Part shown: in pieces, positions 47,453 to 58,275 of the stretch | Layout of the letters: every line of letters begins with the position of its first letter | Numbering within the stretch: the first letter of the stretch is position 1 | Assembly: GCA_033977085.1 (NCBI GenBank) | Contig: CP138906.1 | Location: forward strand, 2,790,001-2,854,000 | Origin: Apirhabdus apintestini | Lineage (GTDB): Bacteria > Pseudomonadota > Gammaproteobacteria > Enterobacterales > Enterobacteriaceae | Length of the DNA: 64,000 nucleotides | Direction: 5' to 3' | The notes under the pieces: generated by a model | What the model was told of the DNA's origin: nothing | The model's database searches: none | Seen by the model: the letters and a program-made list of their open reading frames with translations, nothing else | Program-made: the position numbers and the translations under genes

Positions 47453-48010
47453 TTAAAAACCAGGATCCCAATCCACTTCGATTGAACGAGTGGCAAGATC
47501 GACTTTCTTGATAACCTGTCCATCGAGGAACGGAACCAGCCGCTCCTTGACTCCAAATGCATCTTTCAGGTTAGCTTTAATAACGAGAACGTCATTTGAC
47601 CCGGTTTCCATCAGATCGCTGACTTTACCCAGATCGTAGCCCGTGGTGGTGACGACCTGGCAACCAATAAGGTCTTTCCAGTAATAGTCACCGTCTTCCA
47701 GGGCTGGAAGCTGCGATGCGTCAACCATTATCTCACTATTGGTGAGCTGGTTTGCCGAATCGCGATCGTCAACGCCTTTCAGCTTGATGATCAAATCCTG
47801 ATTATGATGGCGCCAGCTTTCTATCTCTAGCTGTTGCCACTGACCACCGCGCTGGATAAACCAGGGCTGATAGTCAAAAATGCCTTCGGACTCTTCGGTG
47901 GAGGAAAACACTCTGAGCCAACCACGTATCCCGTACGGCGAGCCAAGTTTCCCTAATACAACCGGGTTCGTTGGCGCTTCAGCGGCGTGTTGCTTGCTCA
48001 TCATGACCAC
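47453..48010 (-). CDS. rimM: ribosome maturation factor RimM
   Basis: 16S maturation factor that binds S19. 185 residues with the N-terminal RimM barrel (VVLGKLGSPYGIRGWLRVFSSTE) and PRC-barrel C-domain (YYWKDLIGCQVV, LVPFLDGQVIKKVDL). The start may be the inner ATG (MSKQHAAEAP). Overlaps nothing; follows rpsP by about 10 bases. Intact. Confidence 0.95.
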   Translation of the reverse strand: MVMMSKQHAAEAPTNPVVLGKLGSPYGIRGWLRVFSSTEESEGIFDYQPWFIQRGGQWQQLEIESWRHHNQDLIIKLKGVDDRDSANQLTNSEIMVDASQLPALEDGDYYWKDLIGCQVVTTTGYDLGKVSDLMETGSNDVLVIKANLKDAFGVKERLVPFLDGQVIKKVDLATRSIEVDWDPGF

Positions 48011-48019
48011 CGTGGCAGA

Positions 48020-48551
<532 letters not shown>

Positions 48552-49913
48552 TTAGCGGCCGGGGAAGCCAGGCGGCATCATTCCCTTCATGCCGCGCATC
48601 ATCTTCGCCATACCGCCTTTCTTCATCTTCTTCATCATGCGCTGCATATCGTCAAACTGCTTTAAAAGACGATTCACATCCTGCACCTGCATTCCGCTAC
48701 CCGCTGCAATTCTACGTTTACGCGATCCTTTAATAATTTCTGGTTTTTCGCGCTCTTTGAGCGTCATCGAATTAATAATCGCTTCCATACGCACCAGGAT
48801 TTTATCGTCCATTTGCGATTTCACATTATCGGGTAACTGCCCCATCCCCGGCAGTTTCCCCATCAGACTCGCCATACCGCCCATGTTTTTCATTTGACGT
48901 AGCTGATCCAGAAAATCATTCAGGTCGAAGCCGTCGCCTTTTTTAAGTTTATTCGCCAGCTTTTCAGCCTGCGCGCGGTCAACTTTACTTTCAATGTCTT
49001 CAATCAGCGATAATACATCGCCCATACCGAGAATACGTGATGCGATTCTATCCGGATGGAACGGTTCCAGCGCCTCCGTTTTCTCCCCAACGCCGAGGAA
49101 CTTAATCGGTTTACCGGTAATATGGCGGATCGAGAGCGCTGCCCCGCCCCGCGCATCGCCATCGACTTTCGTTAAAACCACGCCGGTCAGCGGCAGCGCT
49201 TCATTAAACGCTTTCGCCGTATTTGCCGCATCCTGGCCGGTCATCGCATCTACAACAAATAGCGTTTCAATGGGATCTAAAGAAGCGTGTACCTCTTTAA
49301 TCTCATTCATCATTGCATCATCAACGTGCAAACGCCCGGCGGTATCCACAAGCAACACGTCGTAAAATTTAAGCTTCGCTTCCTTCAATGCCGCATTGAC
49401 GATATCGACCGGTTTTTGCTGTGCATCGGACGGGAAGAAATCCACACCAACCTGCTGGGCCAGCGTTTCCAGTTGTCTGATTGCCGCCGGACGATAAACG
49501 TCAGCCGACACCACCAGCACTTTCTTTTTATGCTTTTCGTGTAAAAACTTCCCAAGCTTGCCTACGCTGGTTGTTTTACCGGCGCCTTGCAGACCCGCCA
49601 TAAGTACGACAGCCGGTGGCTGAGCCGCCAGGTTGAGCGCATTATTTTCTTCGCCCATCGCCGCGACCAGCTCATCGCGCACAATCTTGACGAATTCCTG
49701 GCCCGGAGTAAGACTTTTATTCACTTCATGGCCAACCGCTTTCTCTTTCACGCGGTTAATAAATTCGCGAACCACGGGCAGCGCAACGTCTGCTTCCAGC
49801 AGCGCCATCCGCACTTCGCGCAGCGTATCTTTAATGTTTTCTTCGGTGAGGCGTCCGCGGCCGCTAATATTGCGCAGCGTGCGCGACAATCGGTCAGTTA
49901 AATTATCAAACAT
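48552..49913 (-). CDS. ffh: signal recognition particle protein Ffh
   Basis: SRP GTPase that binds 4.5S RNA and signal peptides. 453 residues, as in E. coli. NG domain with G1 GLQGAGKTTSVGKLG, G3 DTAGRL and G4 TKVDG. Methionine-rich M domain (RMMKKMKKGGMAKMMRGMKGMM) with the RNA-binding GSGMQVQDVNRLLKQF. The ATG at 49913 (MFDNLTDRLSRTL) is the family start. Intact. Confidence 0.97.
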   Translation of the reverse strand: MFDNLTDRLSRTLRNISGRGRLTEENIKDTLREVRMALLEADVALPVVREFINRVKEKAVGHEVNKSLTPGQEFVKIVRDELVAAMGEENNALNLAAQPPAVVLMAGLQGAGKTTSVGKLGKFLHEKHKKKVLVVSADVYRPAAIRQLETLAQQVGVDFFPSDAQQKPVDIVNAALKEAKLKFYDVLLVDTAGRLHVDDAMMNEIKEVHASLDPIETLFVVDAMTGQDAANTAKAFNEALPLTGVVLTKVDGDARGGAALSIRHITGKPIKFLGVGEKTEALEPFHPDRIASRILGMGDVLSLIEDIESKVDRAQAEKLANKLKKGDGFDLNDFLDQLRQMKNMGGMASLMGKLPGMGQLPDNVKSQMDDKILVRMEAIINSMTLKEREKPEIIKGSRKRRIAAGSGMQVQDVNRLLKQFDDMQRMMKKMKKGGMAKMMRGMKGMMPPGFPGR

Positions 49914-50082
49914 GGTCTCTTGCCTGAAGTGGTAACTAAAAGGCCGCCGCAGCGACGCATTTCTGAATAGCGCGCAGTATAACATGAAGGCGCCGCCATG
50001 TGATGCAACCAACGGTTGGAGCGAAAGGCGCGTAACGGTATACTAGCGTATCTTTTTCTGGCCCATAGGCTGACACCTGCAT

Positions 50083-50871
50083 ATGCCTGTTTTTGCCTTA
50101 TTCGCGCTTATCGCATACTCCATCAGTTTGGCACTGATCGTACCCGGGTTGCTGAAAAAGAACGGTGGCTGGCGCCGTTCTGCTCTGATATCAGCCGTTA
50201 TTGCACTCTTGTGTCACGCCATCGCACTTAAGTTACGTATCTTCACACCGGATGGCGGCCAAAACCTAAGCCTGCTCAACGTGGGCTCGCTCGTTAGCCT
50301 GCTTATCTGCACCGTGATGACTATTGTCGCCTCACGCAACCGAGGCTGGTTACTATTACCAATTGTGTATGCCTTCGCGCTTATCAATTTGGCGTTAGCG
50401 ACATTTATGCCAAATGAGTTCATTACTCACCTGGAAGCCACGCCGGGCATGCTAATTCATATCGGGCTATCGCTATTTTCTTACGCCACGCTCATTATCG
50501 CCGCCCTATATGCGCTACAGCTCGCATGGATCGACTATCAGCTAAAAAATAAACGTCTGGCGTTTAGCAACGATATGCCGCCATTAATGAGTATCGAACG
50601 TAAAATGTTTCATATCACGCAAATCGGCGTGGTGCTTCTCACTCTCACGCTTTGCACCGGCTTATTTTATCTGCACAACCTTTTTAGCCTGGAAAATATG
50701 GATAAGGCCGTACTCTCAATACTGGCCTGGTTTGTCTATATCGTTCTGCTTTGGGGGCATTATCATGAAGGGTGGCGCGGCCGGCGCGTAGTCTGGTTTA
50801 ATGTCGCCGGCGCCCTATTATTGACGCTGGCCTATTTCGGCAGCCGCGTGTTGCAAAACATACTCGGCTAA
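50083..50871 (+). CDS. ypjD: inner-membrane protein YpjD (CcsA-like, cytochrome c assembly family)
   Basis: A polytopic membrane protein of 262 residues with eight predicted helices and the family's conserved HIGLSLFSYATLIIAALYALQ and WGHYHEGWRGRR. Precise role unsettled; linked to Mg/Co transport genes by neighbourhood (corB homologue downstream). Divergent from ffh. Intact. Confidence 0.9.
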   Translation: MPVFALFALIAYSISLALIVPGLLKKNGGWRRSALISAVIALLCHAIALKLRIFTPDGGQNLSLLNVGSLVSLLICTVMTIVASRNRGWLLLPIVYAFALINLALATFMPNEFITHLEATPGMLIHIGLSLFSYATLIIAALYALQLAWIDYQLKNKRLAFSNDMPPLMSIERKMFHITQIGVVLLTLTLCTGLFYLHNLFSLENMDKAVLSILAWFVYIVLLWGHYHEGWRGRRVVWFNVAGALLLTLAYFGSRVLQNILG

Positions 50872-50899
50872 TTGTTTACCTGGCATTAAGGAGAAATCC

Positions 50900-52186
50900 C
50901 TGGAACATATTTCCACCACCGCGCTCATCATTACGCTCATCGTTATGGTGATAATTTCCGCCTATTTCTCAGGCTCAGAAACCGGCATGATGACACTGAA
51001 TCGCTACCGTCTACGCCATCTGGTGCGCCAGGGAAATCGTGCTGCAAAGCGTGTGGATAAGCTTTTACGTAAGCCAGACAGGCTAATCAGCCTGGTATTA
51101 ATTGGTAACAATCTGGTCAATATATTGGCTTCATCGCTTGGCACCATTGTTGGGATGCGTCTTTACGGCAATGCCGGCGTAGCTATCGCTACCGGCGTGC
51201 TCACTTTCGCCGTACTTATTTTTGCAGAAGTTTTACCTAAAACCATCGCCGCTCTTTACCCGGAAAAAGTCGCGTTTCCCAGTAGCCTGCTTCTTGGTCC
51301 ACTGCAAATCCTAATGATGCCGCTGGTGTGGCTCCTGAATACCATCACGCGCCTATTAATGCGCATGGTCGGGATTAAAACCGATCCGGTCGTAAGCGCA
51401 GCGCTAAGCAAAGATGAACTACGCACCATTGTGAATGAATCGCGCTCTCAAATCTCACAGCGCAACCAGGACATGCTGCTATCCGTGCTGGACCTCGAAA
51501 AAGTCAGCGTTAACGATATCATGATCCCCCGCAACGAAGTCGTCGGTATTGATATTAACGATGACTGGAAATCTATCATTCGTCGAGCTCACGCACTCGC
51601 CGCACGGGCGTATTGTGCTATACCGGGAATCTCTTGATGACGCTATTGGTATGCTGCGCGTGCGCGAAGCCTACCGCCTCATGACTGAAAAAGGGAATTT
51701 ACTAAAGAGGTGATGCTACGGGCCGCCGACGAAGTTTATTTTATCCCGGAAAGCACGCCGCTTAGCGTCCAGCTCGTGAAGTTTCAGCGTAATAAGAAAA
51801 AAGTCGGGCTGGTAGTAAATGAATACGGCGATATTCAGGGATTAGTCACCGTCGAAGATATTCTGGAAGAGATAGTCGGTGATTTCACAACGTCTATGTC
51901 GCCAAGCCTCGCTGAAGAAGTCAGGCCGCAAAACGACGGCTCTGTGCTCATAGAAGGCAGCGCAAACGTGCGGGAAATTAATAAAGTCTTCAACTGGACA
52001 TTACCGGAAGATGAAGCGCGAACCATAAACGGCATGTTACAAGAAGTACTGGAGGATATCCCCGTTCCCGGCACGCGTATGCGCGTTGGGGAATATGATA
52101 TTGATATTCTCGACGTACAGGATAACGTTGTTAAGCAGGTTCGCATTATTCCTGTCACGCCGCTTCGTAGCAGTGTGGATAAATAG
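50900..52186 (+). pseudogene. yfjD: CorB/CNNM-family membrane protein YfjD, two apparent frameshifts
   Basis: A DUF21-CBS-CorC protein implicated in Mg/Co efflux. An N-terminal DUF21 membrane domain (SAYFSGSETGMMTLNRYRLRHL), two CBS domains and a C-terminal CorC/HlyC domain (DEARTINGMLQEVLEDIPVPGTR). The CTG at 50900 with AAGGAG 7 bases before it gives the family start xEHISTT. Breaks: CGAGCTC for CAGCTC at 51584-51590 (repair gives QLTHSPHGRIVLYR) and A5 at 51688-51692 (repair gives TEKREFTKEVMLRAADE). Repaired length is about 428 residues. Confidence 0.9.
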
Positions 52187-52203
52187 CAGCGTGGATAAAT
52201 AGC
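52169..52203. repeat. 16-bp direct duplication at the yfjD stop
   Basis: AGCAGTGTGGATAAAT and AGCAGCGTGGATAAAT lie in tandem; the first covers the yfjD stop codon region. Confidence 0.7.
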
Positions 52204-52252
52204 GTATTCCCTCCCTGTCAGCATGGGAGGGGAGATGAGCCAAAAACCGTAA

Positions 52253-52851
52253 CTACGCTTTAGCCTTTGCTACCGAAACCATCGCCGCGCGAATGGTACG
52301 CCCGTTAAGCGTATAACCTTTCTGCATCACCATTAAGACGTGATTCGGGCTGACTTCATCAGACTCCACCATAGCAATTGCCTGGTGAACGTCAGGATTA
52401 AACGGCACATTAACATCGCCGACGACTTCAACGCCGAATTTACGTACCACATCCAGCATGGATTTACGGGTCAACTCGATACCTTCAACCATAGCGGACA
52501 TATCAGCATTCCCCTTGTCGGCCACTTCAAGGGCGCGATCCAGGCTATCTAATACCGGTAGCAGTTCGTTGACGAACTTTTCAAGTGCAAATTTATGCGC
52601 CTTTTCTACATCCTGCTCAGTGCGTCGGCGCAGATTTTCCATATCGGCCTTCGCGCGCAGCAGATGCTCACGCTCCCGCGTTTCGGCTTCTTGCAATTGT
52701 GCCTCAAGACTGGCGATACGCTCATCGCGTGAATCACTTCCCCGGAGGCTCCAACGGATTCCGTTTGCTCAACGCCGTCCAACTCACGCGGCTCGGCTAC
52801 GCTTTCTGCGCTGGGCTGATCGTTCGACTGTTTCTGTTCTTCATTACTCAT
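52253..52851 (-). pseudogene. grpE: nucleotide exchange factor GrpE, one apparent frameshift
   Basis: Cochaperone that releases ADP from DnaK. Acidic N-terminus MSNEEQKQSNDQPSAE, long coiled coil (RIASLEAQLQEAETREREHLLRAKADMENLRRRTEQD) and a C-terminal beta domain (NGRTIRAAMVSVAKAKA). The frame is lost at G4 (plus-strand C4 at 52740-52743); one more G gives SGGSDSRDERIASLEAQL. Repaired length is about 199 residues. GrpE is essential in most conditions, so the break is suspect. Confidence 0.94.
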
Positions 52852-52895
52852 GAAATTCTCCGCGTTTCTTTAGCATTCATCTCGCTGGTTCGCTT

Positions 52896-52926
52896 ATTAT
52901 GGGGATCGGTTTTCGGGTTTCAAGGG
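52896..52926 (-). promoter_or_regulatory. sigma-32 heat-shock promoter of grpE
   Basis: On the minus strand CTTGAA, 14 bases, CCCCATAAT: an almost perfect sigma-32 promoter, about 45 bases before the grpE ATG. Confidence 0.9.
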
Positions 52927-52976
52927 AAGCCGAGTGATTATGGAACCGCGCTCCACGTTTGAGGACCATCGGGAAA

Positions 52977-53855
52977 ATGAATAAACATTTCAACTGTATC
53001 GGCATTGTCGGCCACCCTCGTCATCCTACCGCACTAACCACGCACGAAATGCTGTGGCGCTGGCTAAGCGAGGCAGGCTACGACGTTATCGTGGAGCAAC
53101 AAATTGCTCAGGAACTCCAGCTCAATCACGTATGCACCGGTACGCTATCGGAAATAGGTCAGCGGGCCGATCTTGCCGTCGTGGTCGGCGGCGACGGAAA
53201 TATGCTGGGTGCCGCCCGCGTGCTAGCGCGCTACGATATCAAAGTTATTGGCATCAACCGCGGTAACCTTGGCTTCCTCACCGATCTCGATCCAGATAAT
53301 GCGCAGCAACAGCTTGCCGATGTTCTGGAAGGTCACTATATCACTGAACGCCGTTTTTTGCTGGAAGCGCAGGTCTGCCATAAAAATAATCAAACCAGGA
53401 GCAGCACGGCTATCAATGAAGTAGTGCTTCATCCGGGAAAAGTAGCGCATATGATTGAATTTGAAGTTTATATTGATGAGCGCTTCGCATTCTCCCAACG
53501 CTCAGACGGCCTGATTATTTCCACCCCGACCGGTTCAACCGCCTACTCGCTCTCCGCCGGTGGCCCTATCCTTACCCCTTCTCTGGACGCAATCGCTCTG
53601 GTACCGATGTTCCCCCATACGCTTTCCGCCCGCCCTTTAGTTATAGACAGCCACAGCTCGATTCGCCTGCGCTTCTCACATATGCGCGGAGACCTTGAAA
53701 TAAGCTGCGACAGCCAAATTGCACTTCCTATCCAGGAAGGCGAAGATGTATTAATTCGTCGCTGCAATTACCACCTCAATCTGATACATCCAAAAGATTA
53801 CAGTTATTTCAATACATTAAGTTCAAAGCTCGGCTGGTCGAAAAAATTATTCTGA
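52977..53855 (+). CDS. nadK: NAD kinase
   Basis: Phosphorylates NAD to NADP. 292 residues. Substrate motifs GGDGNMLGAAR and GINRGNLGFLTD, then the NE/D region STPTGSTAYSLSAGGPI. The ATG at 52977 (MNKHFNCIGIVGHPRH) matches the family. Divergent from grpE. Intact and essential. Confidence 0.97.
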   Translation: MNKHFNCIGIVGHPRHPTALTTHEMLWRWLSEAGYDVIVEQQIAQELQLNHVCTGTLSEIGQRADLAVVVGGDGNMLGAARVLARYDIKVIGINRGNLGFLTDLDPDNAQQQLADVLEGHYITERRFLLEAQVCHKNNQTRSSTAINEVVLHPGKVAHMIEFEVYIDERFAFSQRSDGLIISTPTGSTAYSLSAGGPILTPSLDAIALVPMFPHTLSARPLVIDSHSSIRLRFSHMRGDLEISCDSQIALPIQEGEDVLIRRCNYHLNLIHPKDYSYFNTLSSKLGWSKKLF

Positions 53856-53873
53856 ATTAAGCCTGAAAGACTT

Positions 53874-53893
53874 TACTGTATATAACCACAGGA
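53874..53893 (+). promoter_or_regulatory. LexA box 1 of recN
   Basis: CTGT-ATATAACC-ACAG at 53876-53891 fits the CTGT-N8-ACAG SOS-box consensus. Confidence 0.9.
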
Positions 53894-53895
53894 TA

Positions 53896-53915
53896 TACTG
53901 TATACAATTACAGTT
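53896..53915 (+). promoter_or_regulatory. LexA box 2 of recN
   Basis: CTGT-ATACAATT-ACAG at 53898-53913, 22 bases from box 1. Double SOS boxes are typical of recN. Confidence 0.9.
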
Positions 53916-53940
53916 ATCTTTTATCTGCAGGAAAGTGGCT

Positions 53941-55602
53941 ATGCTGACCCAACTCACCATCAGTAACTTTGCTATCGTTCGTGAACTGGAAATAGATTTT
54001 CATCGGGGCATGACGGCGATTACTGGCGAAACCGGCGCCGGAAAATCTATCGCCATAGACGCACTCGGGCTGTGTCTGGGTGGGCGGGCAGAAGCAGATA
54101 TTATTCGTCCTGGAGCGGCGCGCGCCGACCTATGTGCCAGGTTCTCTTTAAAAGATACTCCTGCTGCCCGCCGCTGGCTGGAAGATAACGAACTTGAGGA
54201 CGGTAGTGAGTGCCTGCTTCGCCGCGTTATTAACGCAGACGGACGTTCGCGTGGCTTTATTAACGGTACGGCAGTGCCACTGTCTCAGCTACGCGATCTG
54301 GGGCAGCGTTTAATTCAAATTCACGGGCAGCATGCGCACCAGCAACTTATTCGCCCGGAACAGCAGCGGCAATTACTGGATGCCTATATAAACCAAACCG
54401 ATCTGCTACAGCAAATGCAAACCAGCTATCGTCAGTGGCATCAAAGCTGCCGCGATCTGGCAAGCCACCAACAATTAAGTCAGGAACGCAGCGCACGCGC
54501 TGAACTCCTGCATTATCAGCTAAAAGAACTCAATGACTTTTCGCCCATCGCCGGTGAATATGAACGCATTGATGAAGAATATCGATTGTTGGCTAACAGC
54601 GGCCAGCGCCTCTCCTCAACTCAGCAAGCGCTAACTGTTCTGGCAGATAACGAAGAGCATAATTTGCGTAGTTACCTGTATAGCGCGCGTCAGATAGTTG
54701 CCGAACTCGCCGGCATGGATGACTCTTTATCCAGCGTGCTGCAAATGCTGGAAGATGCCGCTATCCAAGTCGATGAAGCCAGCGAAGAATTGCGTCATTA
54801 CTGCGACAGAATGGAGCTCGATCCTAACCGCCTCTTCGAACTGGAACAGCGCATCTCACGCCAAATGATGCTGGCACGTAAACACCATATCTCGCCAGAA
54901 GAGTTACCGGCGCAGCATCAGCAGCTACTGGAAGAGCAACAGCGAATTGAAACTCAGGGCGATGCTCAGGATCTGTTGGCGCTTCAAGTGGAGCGTTATC
55001 ATCAACAGGCGCTGGACATTGCACGGCGCCTCCATACGCAGCGGACGGCAACCGCCCTTGAACTGGCTCAGCGCATTACTGCTAGTATGCGTTCACTATC
55101 AATGCCTCATGGTGAATTTATTATTGATATTGCCTTCAACGAATCCCATTTAACGGCTGACGGTGCCGATCGCATCGAATTCCGGGTTTGCACTAACCCC
55201 GGACAACCCTTACAACCTCTGGCTAAAGTCGCCTCCGGCGGTGAGCTTTCACGGATCGCATTAGCGATTCAGGTTATTACGGCTCAAAAAATGGAAACTC
55301 CCGCACTCATCTTCGATGAAGTCGATGTAGGCATTAGTGGCCCTACGGCCGCTATCGTGGGCAAACTGCTTCGTCAGCTTGGAGAGTCAACACAGGTAAT
55401 GTGCGTTACGCACTTACCTCAGGTCGCCGCATGTGGCCATCAGCACTTCTTTGTCAGTAAAGAAACCGACGGTGAGGTTACTGAAACGCGTATGCAACCA
55501 CTGAATAAACGTGCGCGACTACAGGAACTGGCAAGGCTTTTAGGCGGAAGTGAAGTCACGCGCAGCGCGCTGGCTAACGCCCGAGAACTCCTCGCCGCCT
55601 GA
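53941..55602 (+). CDS. recN: DNA repair protein RecN (SMC-like)
   Basis: Double-strand-break repair ATPase of 553 residues. Walker A GETGAGKSIAIDALG near residue 30, central coiled coils, signature KVASGGELSRIALAIQV and Walker B ALIFDEVDVGISG. The ATG at 53941 (MLTQLTISNFAIVREL) is the family start. Controlled by LexA through the two boxes upstream. Intact. Confidence 0.97.
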   Translation: MLTQLTISNFAIVRELEIDFHRGMTAITGETGAGKSIAIDALGLCLGGRAEADIIRPGAARADLCARFSLKDTPAARRWLEDNELEDGSECLLRRVINADGRSRGFINGTAVPLSQLRDLGQRLIQIHGQHAHQQLIRPEQQRQLLDAYINQTDLLQQMQTSYRQWHQSCRDLASHQQLSQERSARAELLHYQLKELNDFSPIAGEYERIDEEYRLLANSGQRLSSTQQALTVLADNEEHNLRSYLYSARQIVAELAGMDDSLSSVLQMLEDAAIQVDEASEELRHYCDRMELDPNRLFELEQRISRQMMLARKHHISPEELPAQHQQLLEEQQRIETQGDAQDLLALQVERYHQQALDIARRLHTQRTATALELAQRITASMRSLSMPHGEFIIDIAFNESHLTADGADRIEFRVCTNPGQPLQPLAKVASGGELSRIALAIQVITAQKMETPALIFDEVDVGISGPTAAIVGKLLRQLGESTQVMCVTHLPQVAACGHQHFFVSKETDGEVTETRMQPLNKRARLQELARLLGGSEVTRSALANARELLAA

Positions 55603-55804
55603 GTAAGCATTAGCTATGCAGGTAATCATAGTAATCACTAAAAGGTTAAGCCCACGTAAAATTATGCGGGCAGATTTCAACTTTTTTCGTTCCGCGAAGC
55701 CACAGTGAGCGCCTTTAAGGTTTTAAACTGCTTAAAGGTTTATTATCATCAGTGTATTAATGAAGCGCCACATACCGTCTGGCCCGAAAAGGAATCAAAA
55801 CACT

Positions 55805-56143
55805 ATGCGCTGTAAAACGCTGGCTACTGCTGCGGTCGTTGTTTTAATGTTAACCGCAGGCTGCTCCACTCTGGAGAGAGTGGTATACCGCCCGGACATT
55901 AATCAAGGTAACTATCTGGCTCCCAATGATGTCGCAAAAATTCATACTGGCATGAACCAACAGCAGGTTGCTTATGCGCTGGGTACGCCAATGATGACCG
56001 ATCCTTTTGGCAGCAACACTTGGTTCTATATATTTCGCCAACAGCCGGGGCATGAGGACGTAACGCAGCAAACTCTCACGCTCACATTTGATAGCAGCGG
56101 TGTTTTAACCAACATTGATAATAAACCTGCGCTACAAAAGTAG
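55805..56143 (+). CDS. bamE: outer-membrane assembly lipoprotein BamE (SmpA)
   Basis: BAM complex accessory lipoprotein of 112 residues. Lipobox LMLTAGCST; conserved NYLAPNDVAKIHTGMNQQQVAYALGTPMM and DPFGSNTWFYIFRQ. The ATG at 55805 is the family start; an upstream frame-open ATG at 55760 adds an unlikely hydrophilic extension. Intact. Confidence 0.96.
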   Translation: MRCKTLATAAVVVLMLTAGCSTLERVVYRPDINQGNYLAPNDVAKIHTGMNQQQVAYALGTPMMTDPFGSNTWFYIFRQQPGHEDVTQQTLTLTFDSSGVLTNIDNKPALQK

Positions 56144-56162
56144 CGGGTTAATGCTTTGTACT

Positions 56163-56187
56163 AAGGCGCCTGCGTGGCGCCTTTTTA
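56163..56187 (+). terminator. terminator of bamE
   Basis: AAGGCGCC / GGCGCCTT with a 5-base loop and T5. Confidence 0.9.
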
Positions 56188-56793
56188 CGTTGATTACTGA
56201 ATAATTCCCTGTGGAAGAGCGAAAGATGATTGAACCTACAAAGCTATAACCGAAAGTAGGTCCATGCCGTAATATCGCTGCTTACGACTCTGTAGATAAG
56301 ATACGGCAGGGTAAACGAGGAAATAATCGAGCGGCATATGAGACATCATGAGAAAACAGAACAACTACATTAGCAGCAGATGAAATTGCAGGAGTAATAC
56401 GTGGAAAGCGACATTAGCCCCTCTAACAGGAAGCATTCTTAAAAGTAACTGCCTCAGAAGGCGGTGTTTTACTTCTCTTAGTATTTATTGCTCCAAATTA
56501 TCCGCCCACATTTAGCTTAAAAGAAGCGCAGCACGGAAGGCTTTCGGTCAGAAGAAGCATTAACGAATATTATTAGCCAGCGTTAAACGACCAGAGTTAT
56601 CTTCCCAGAGGCATAACCTCCACAGAAATTCCTAAAAAGCACTCCCTCCATAGCATCAACCCCTTACGGGAAGTTGATACAGAAGGCAACTCGATGGTGA
56701 AAAAATTGAGATATGCCGCGCCACCAATTCCCTGACATACAAGGGTCACATTTCGCCGGAAGCTATATTGTTAACGAGTGGAGCGAATAAAGA
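56188..56793. other. gene-free interval between bamE and rnfH
   Basis: About 600 bases with frequent stops in all frames and no recognisable gene or RNA. Unusually long for this position; possibly the remnant of a lost insertion. Confidence 0.4.
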
Positions 56794-57083
56794 CTACTTC
56801 TTCAAGGATTGCGCTGCCTTTTGGCGGCGAAGCAATTTAGGATCGGCAACCAGGGGCGATAAATTTCAACGCGATCGCCGTCCTGAAGTATATCCGTCAA
56901 CGCTGCGGGGCGGCTATAAAGCCCCACCTTATTTACGTTAAGATCGATATCCGGCCATAAATCCAGTATGCCAGATGCCGCGATGGCCTGTTGCAGCGTC
57001 GCACCTACGGATAATGTCACTTTACGCAAATACTGTTTCTCAGGCAGCGCGTAAACCACCTCCACCTGAATTTCAGACGACAC
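56794..57083 (-). pseudogene. rnfH: RnfH family ubiquitin-like protein (RatB), one apparent frameshift
   Basis: A small beta-grasp protein of the toxin-antitoxin-associated RatAB pair; function unsettled. VEVVYALPEKQYLRKVTLSVGAT and NKVGLYSRPAALTDILQDGDRVEIYRP are diagnostic. The GTG at 57083 starts MSSEIQ and overlaps the ratA stop by 11 bases. The frame is lost at CCAGGGG (56850-56856; gene strand CCCCTGG, expected CCCCCTGG). Repair gives RPLVADPKLLRRQKAAQSLKK and a stop at 56794-56796. Confidence 0.88.
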
Positions 57084-57509
57084 TATAGACCTCTTTCGCC
57101 CGGCTGGTAAAAGCCTGAACCATGCTAGCCACTAAATCTTTAAAAATCCGCCCAAACGCCATTTCAATCAGCCGATTTGTAAACTCAAAATCGAGATGAA
57201 ACTCAATTCGGCATGCCTCAGGCGACAGCGCCGTAAACTTCCAGCCCCCATTAGCGTTTTAAAGGGTCCGTCGACCAGATGCATCAAAATACTTTGATTT
57301 CGCGTTAACACATTTCGCGTAGTAAAGGTTTTACTGATCCCTGCCTTAGAAACATCTACCGCCGCCGTCATTTGTTCCGCACTGGCATCTAGCACGCGGC
57401 TACCCACACACCCCGGCAAAAACTCGGGATATGATTTAACATCATTCACTAACTGATACATTTGTTCGGCACTAAACGGCACCAGCGCAGTACGACTAAT
57501 TTGCGGCAT
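57073..57509 (-). pseudogene. ratA: START-like/COQ10-family protein RatA, one apparent frameshift
   Basis: Described in E. coli as a 70S-association inhibitor; the family is a ubiquinone-binding START fold. The ATG at 57509 gives MPQISRTALVPFSAEQMYQLVNDV. SYPEFLPGC and VDGPFKTL follow. The frame breaks at G5 (plus C5 at 57245-57249); one more G gives LMGGWKFTALSPEACRIEF and a C-terminus FGRIFKDLVASMVQAFTSR. Repaired length about 145 residues. Divergent from smpB. Confidence 0.88.
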
Positions 57510-57655
57510 ATCTGTTCCTGAATTCAACTTAACTACAGAATAATAACATTTATCATTCATCAAAGAAAAACGCCGCCGCAAGCCATGCTAATATAATTGT
57601 CTTCTCCTACCCGGGGATGCGTTTTACAAGCGGATTACGTATACTGAGCGCCATT

Positions 57656-58141
57656 ATGACAAAGAAAAAAGCACACAAACCGGGCTCTGCCACTATCGCG
57701 CTAAATAAACGCGCGCGTCACGAATATTTTATTGAGGACGAAATTGAAGCAGGTCTAGCCCTACAGGGTTGGGAAGTTAAATCGCTACGCGCCGGTAAAG
57801 CCAATATCGGCGACAGCTATGTCATTATGAAAGAGGGTGAAGCCTGGCTATTTGGCGCCAACTTTACGCCTCTCAATGTGGCCTCTTCGCACATCGTCTG
57901 CGATCCTACCCGTACGCGTAAGCTCCTGCTGAATCAACGCGAACTTGATAACCTTTATGGCCGCATTAACCGCGACGGCTATACCGTTGTGGCACTTTCT
58001 CTGTACTGGAAAAATGCCTGGTGTAAAGTCAAAATCGGCGTGGCAAAAGGGAAAAAACAGCATGATAAGCGCACCGATTTAAAAGAACGTGAATGGCAGC
58101 TTGATAAAGCGCGTATTATGAAAAATGCAGGCCGTGGTTAA
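57656..58141 (+). CDS. smpB: SsrA-binding protein SmpB
   Basis: Delivers tmRNA to stalled ribosomes. 161 residues: NKRARHEYFIEDEIEAGLALQGWEVKSLR, the OB-fold core, and the basic C-terminal tail KGKKQHDKRTDLKEREWQLDKARIMK that enters the decoding centre. The ATG at 57656 (MTKKKAHKPG) is the family start. It lies just before ssrA. Intact. Confidence 0.97.
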   Translation: MTKKKAHKPGSATIALNKRARHEYFIEDEIEAGLALQGWEVKSLRAGKANIGDSYVIMKEGEAWLFGANFTPLNVASSHIVCDPTRTRKLLLNQRELDNLYGRINRDGYTVVALSLYWKNAWCKVKIGVAKGKKQHDKRTDLKEREWQLDKARIMKNAGRG

Positions 58142-58275
58142 CCGTAATTCTTTCTGGTAACAACTGCCGCAAACGGCCTTTACCTCATGTAAATGTACGA
58201 ATCGCATGATTAATCGCCATATCGCTTTACGAACATGTTACGCCATTAATTTTATGGTATACTCTGCGAATACTT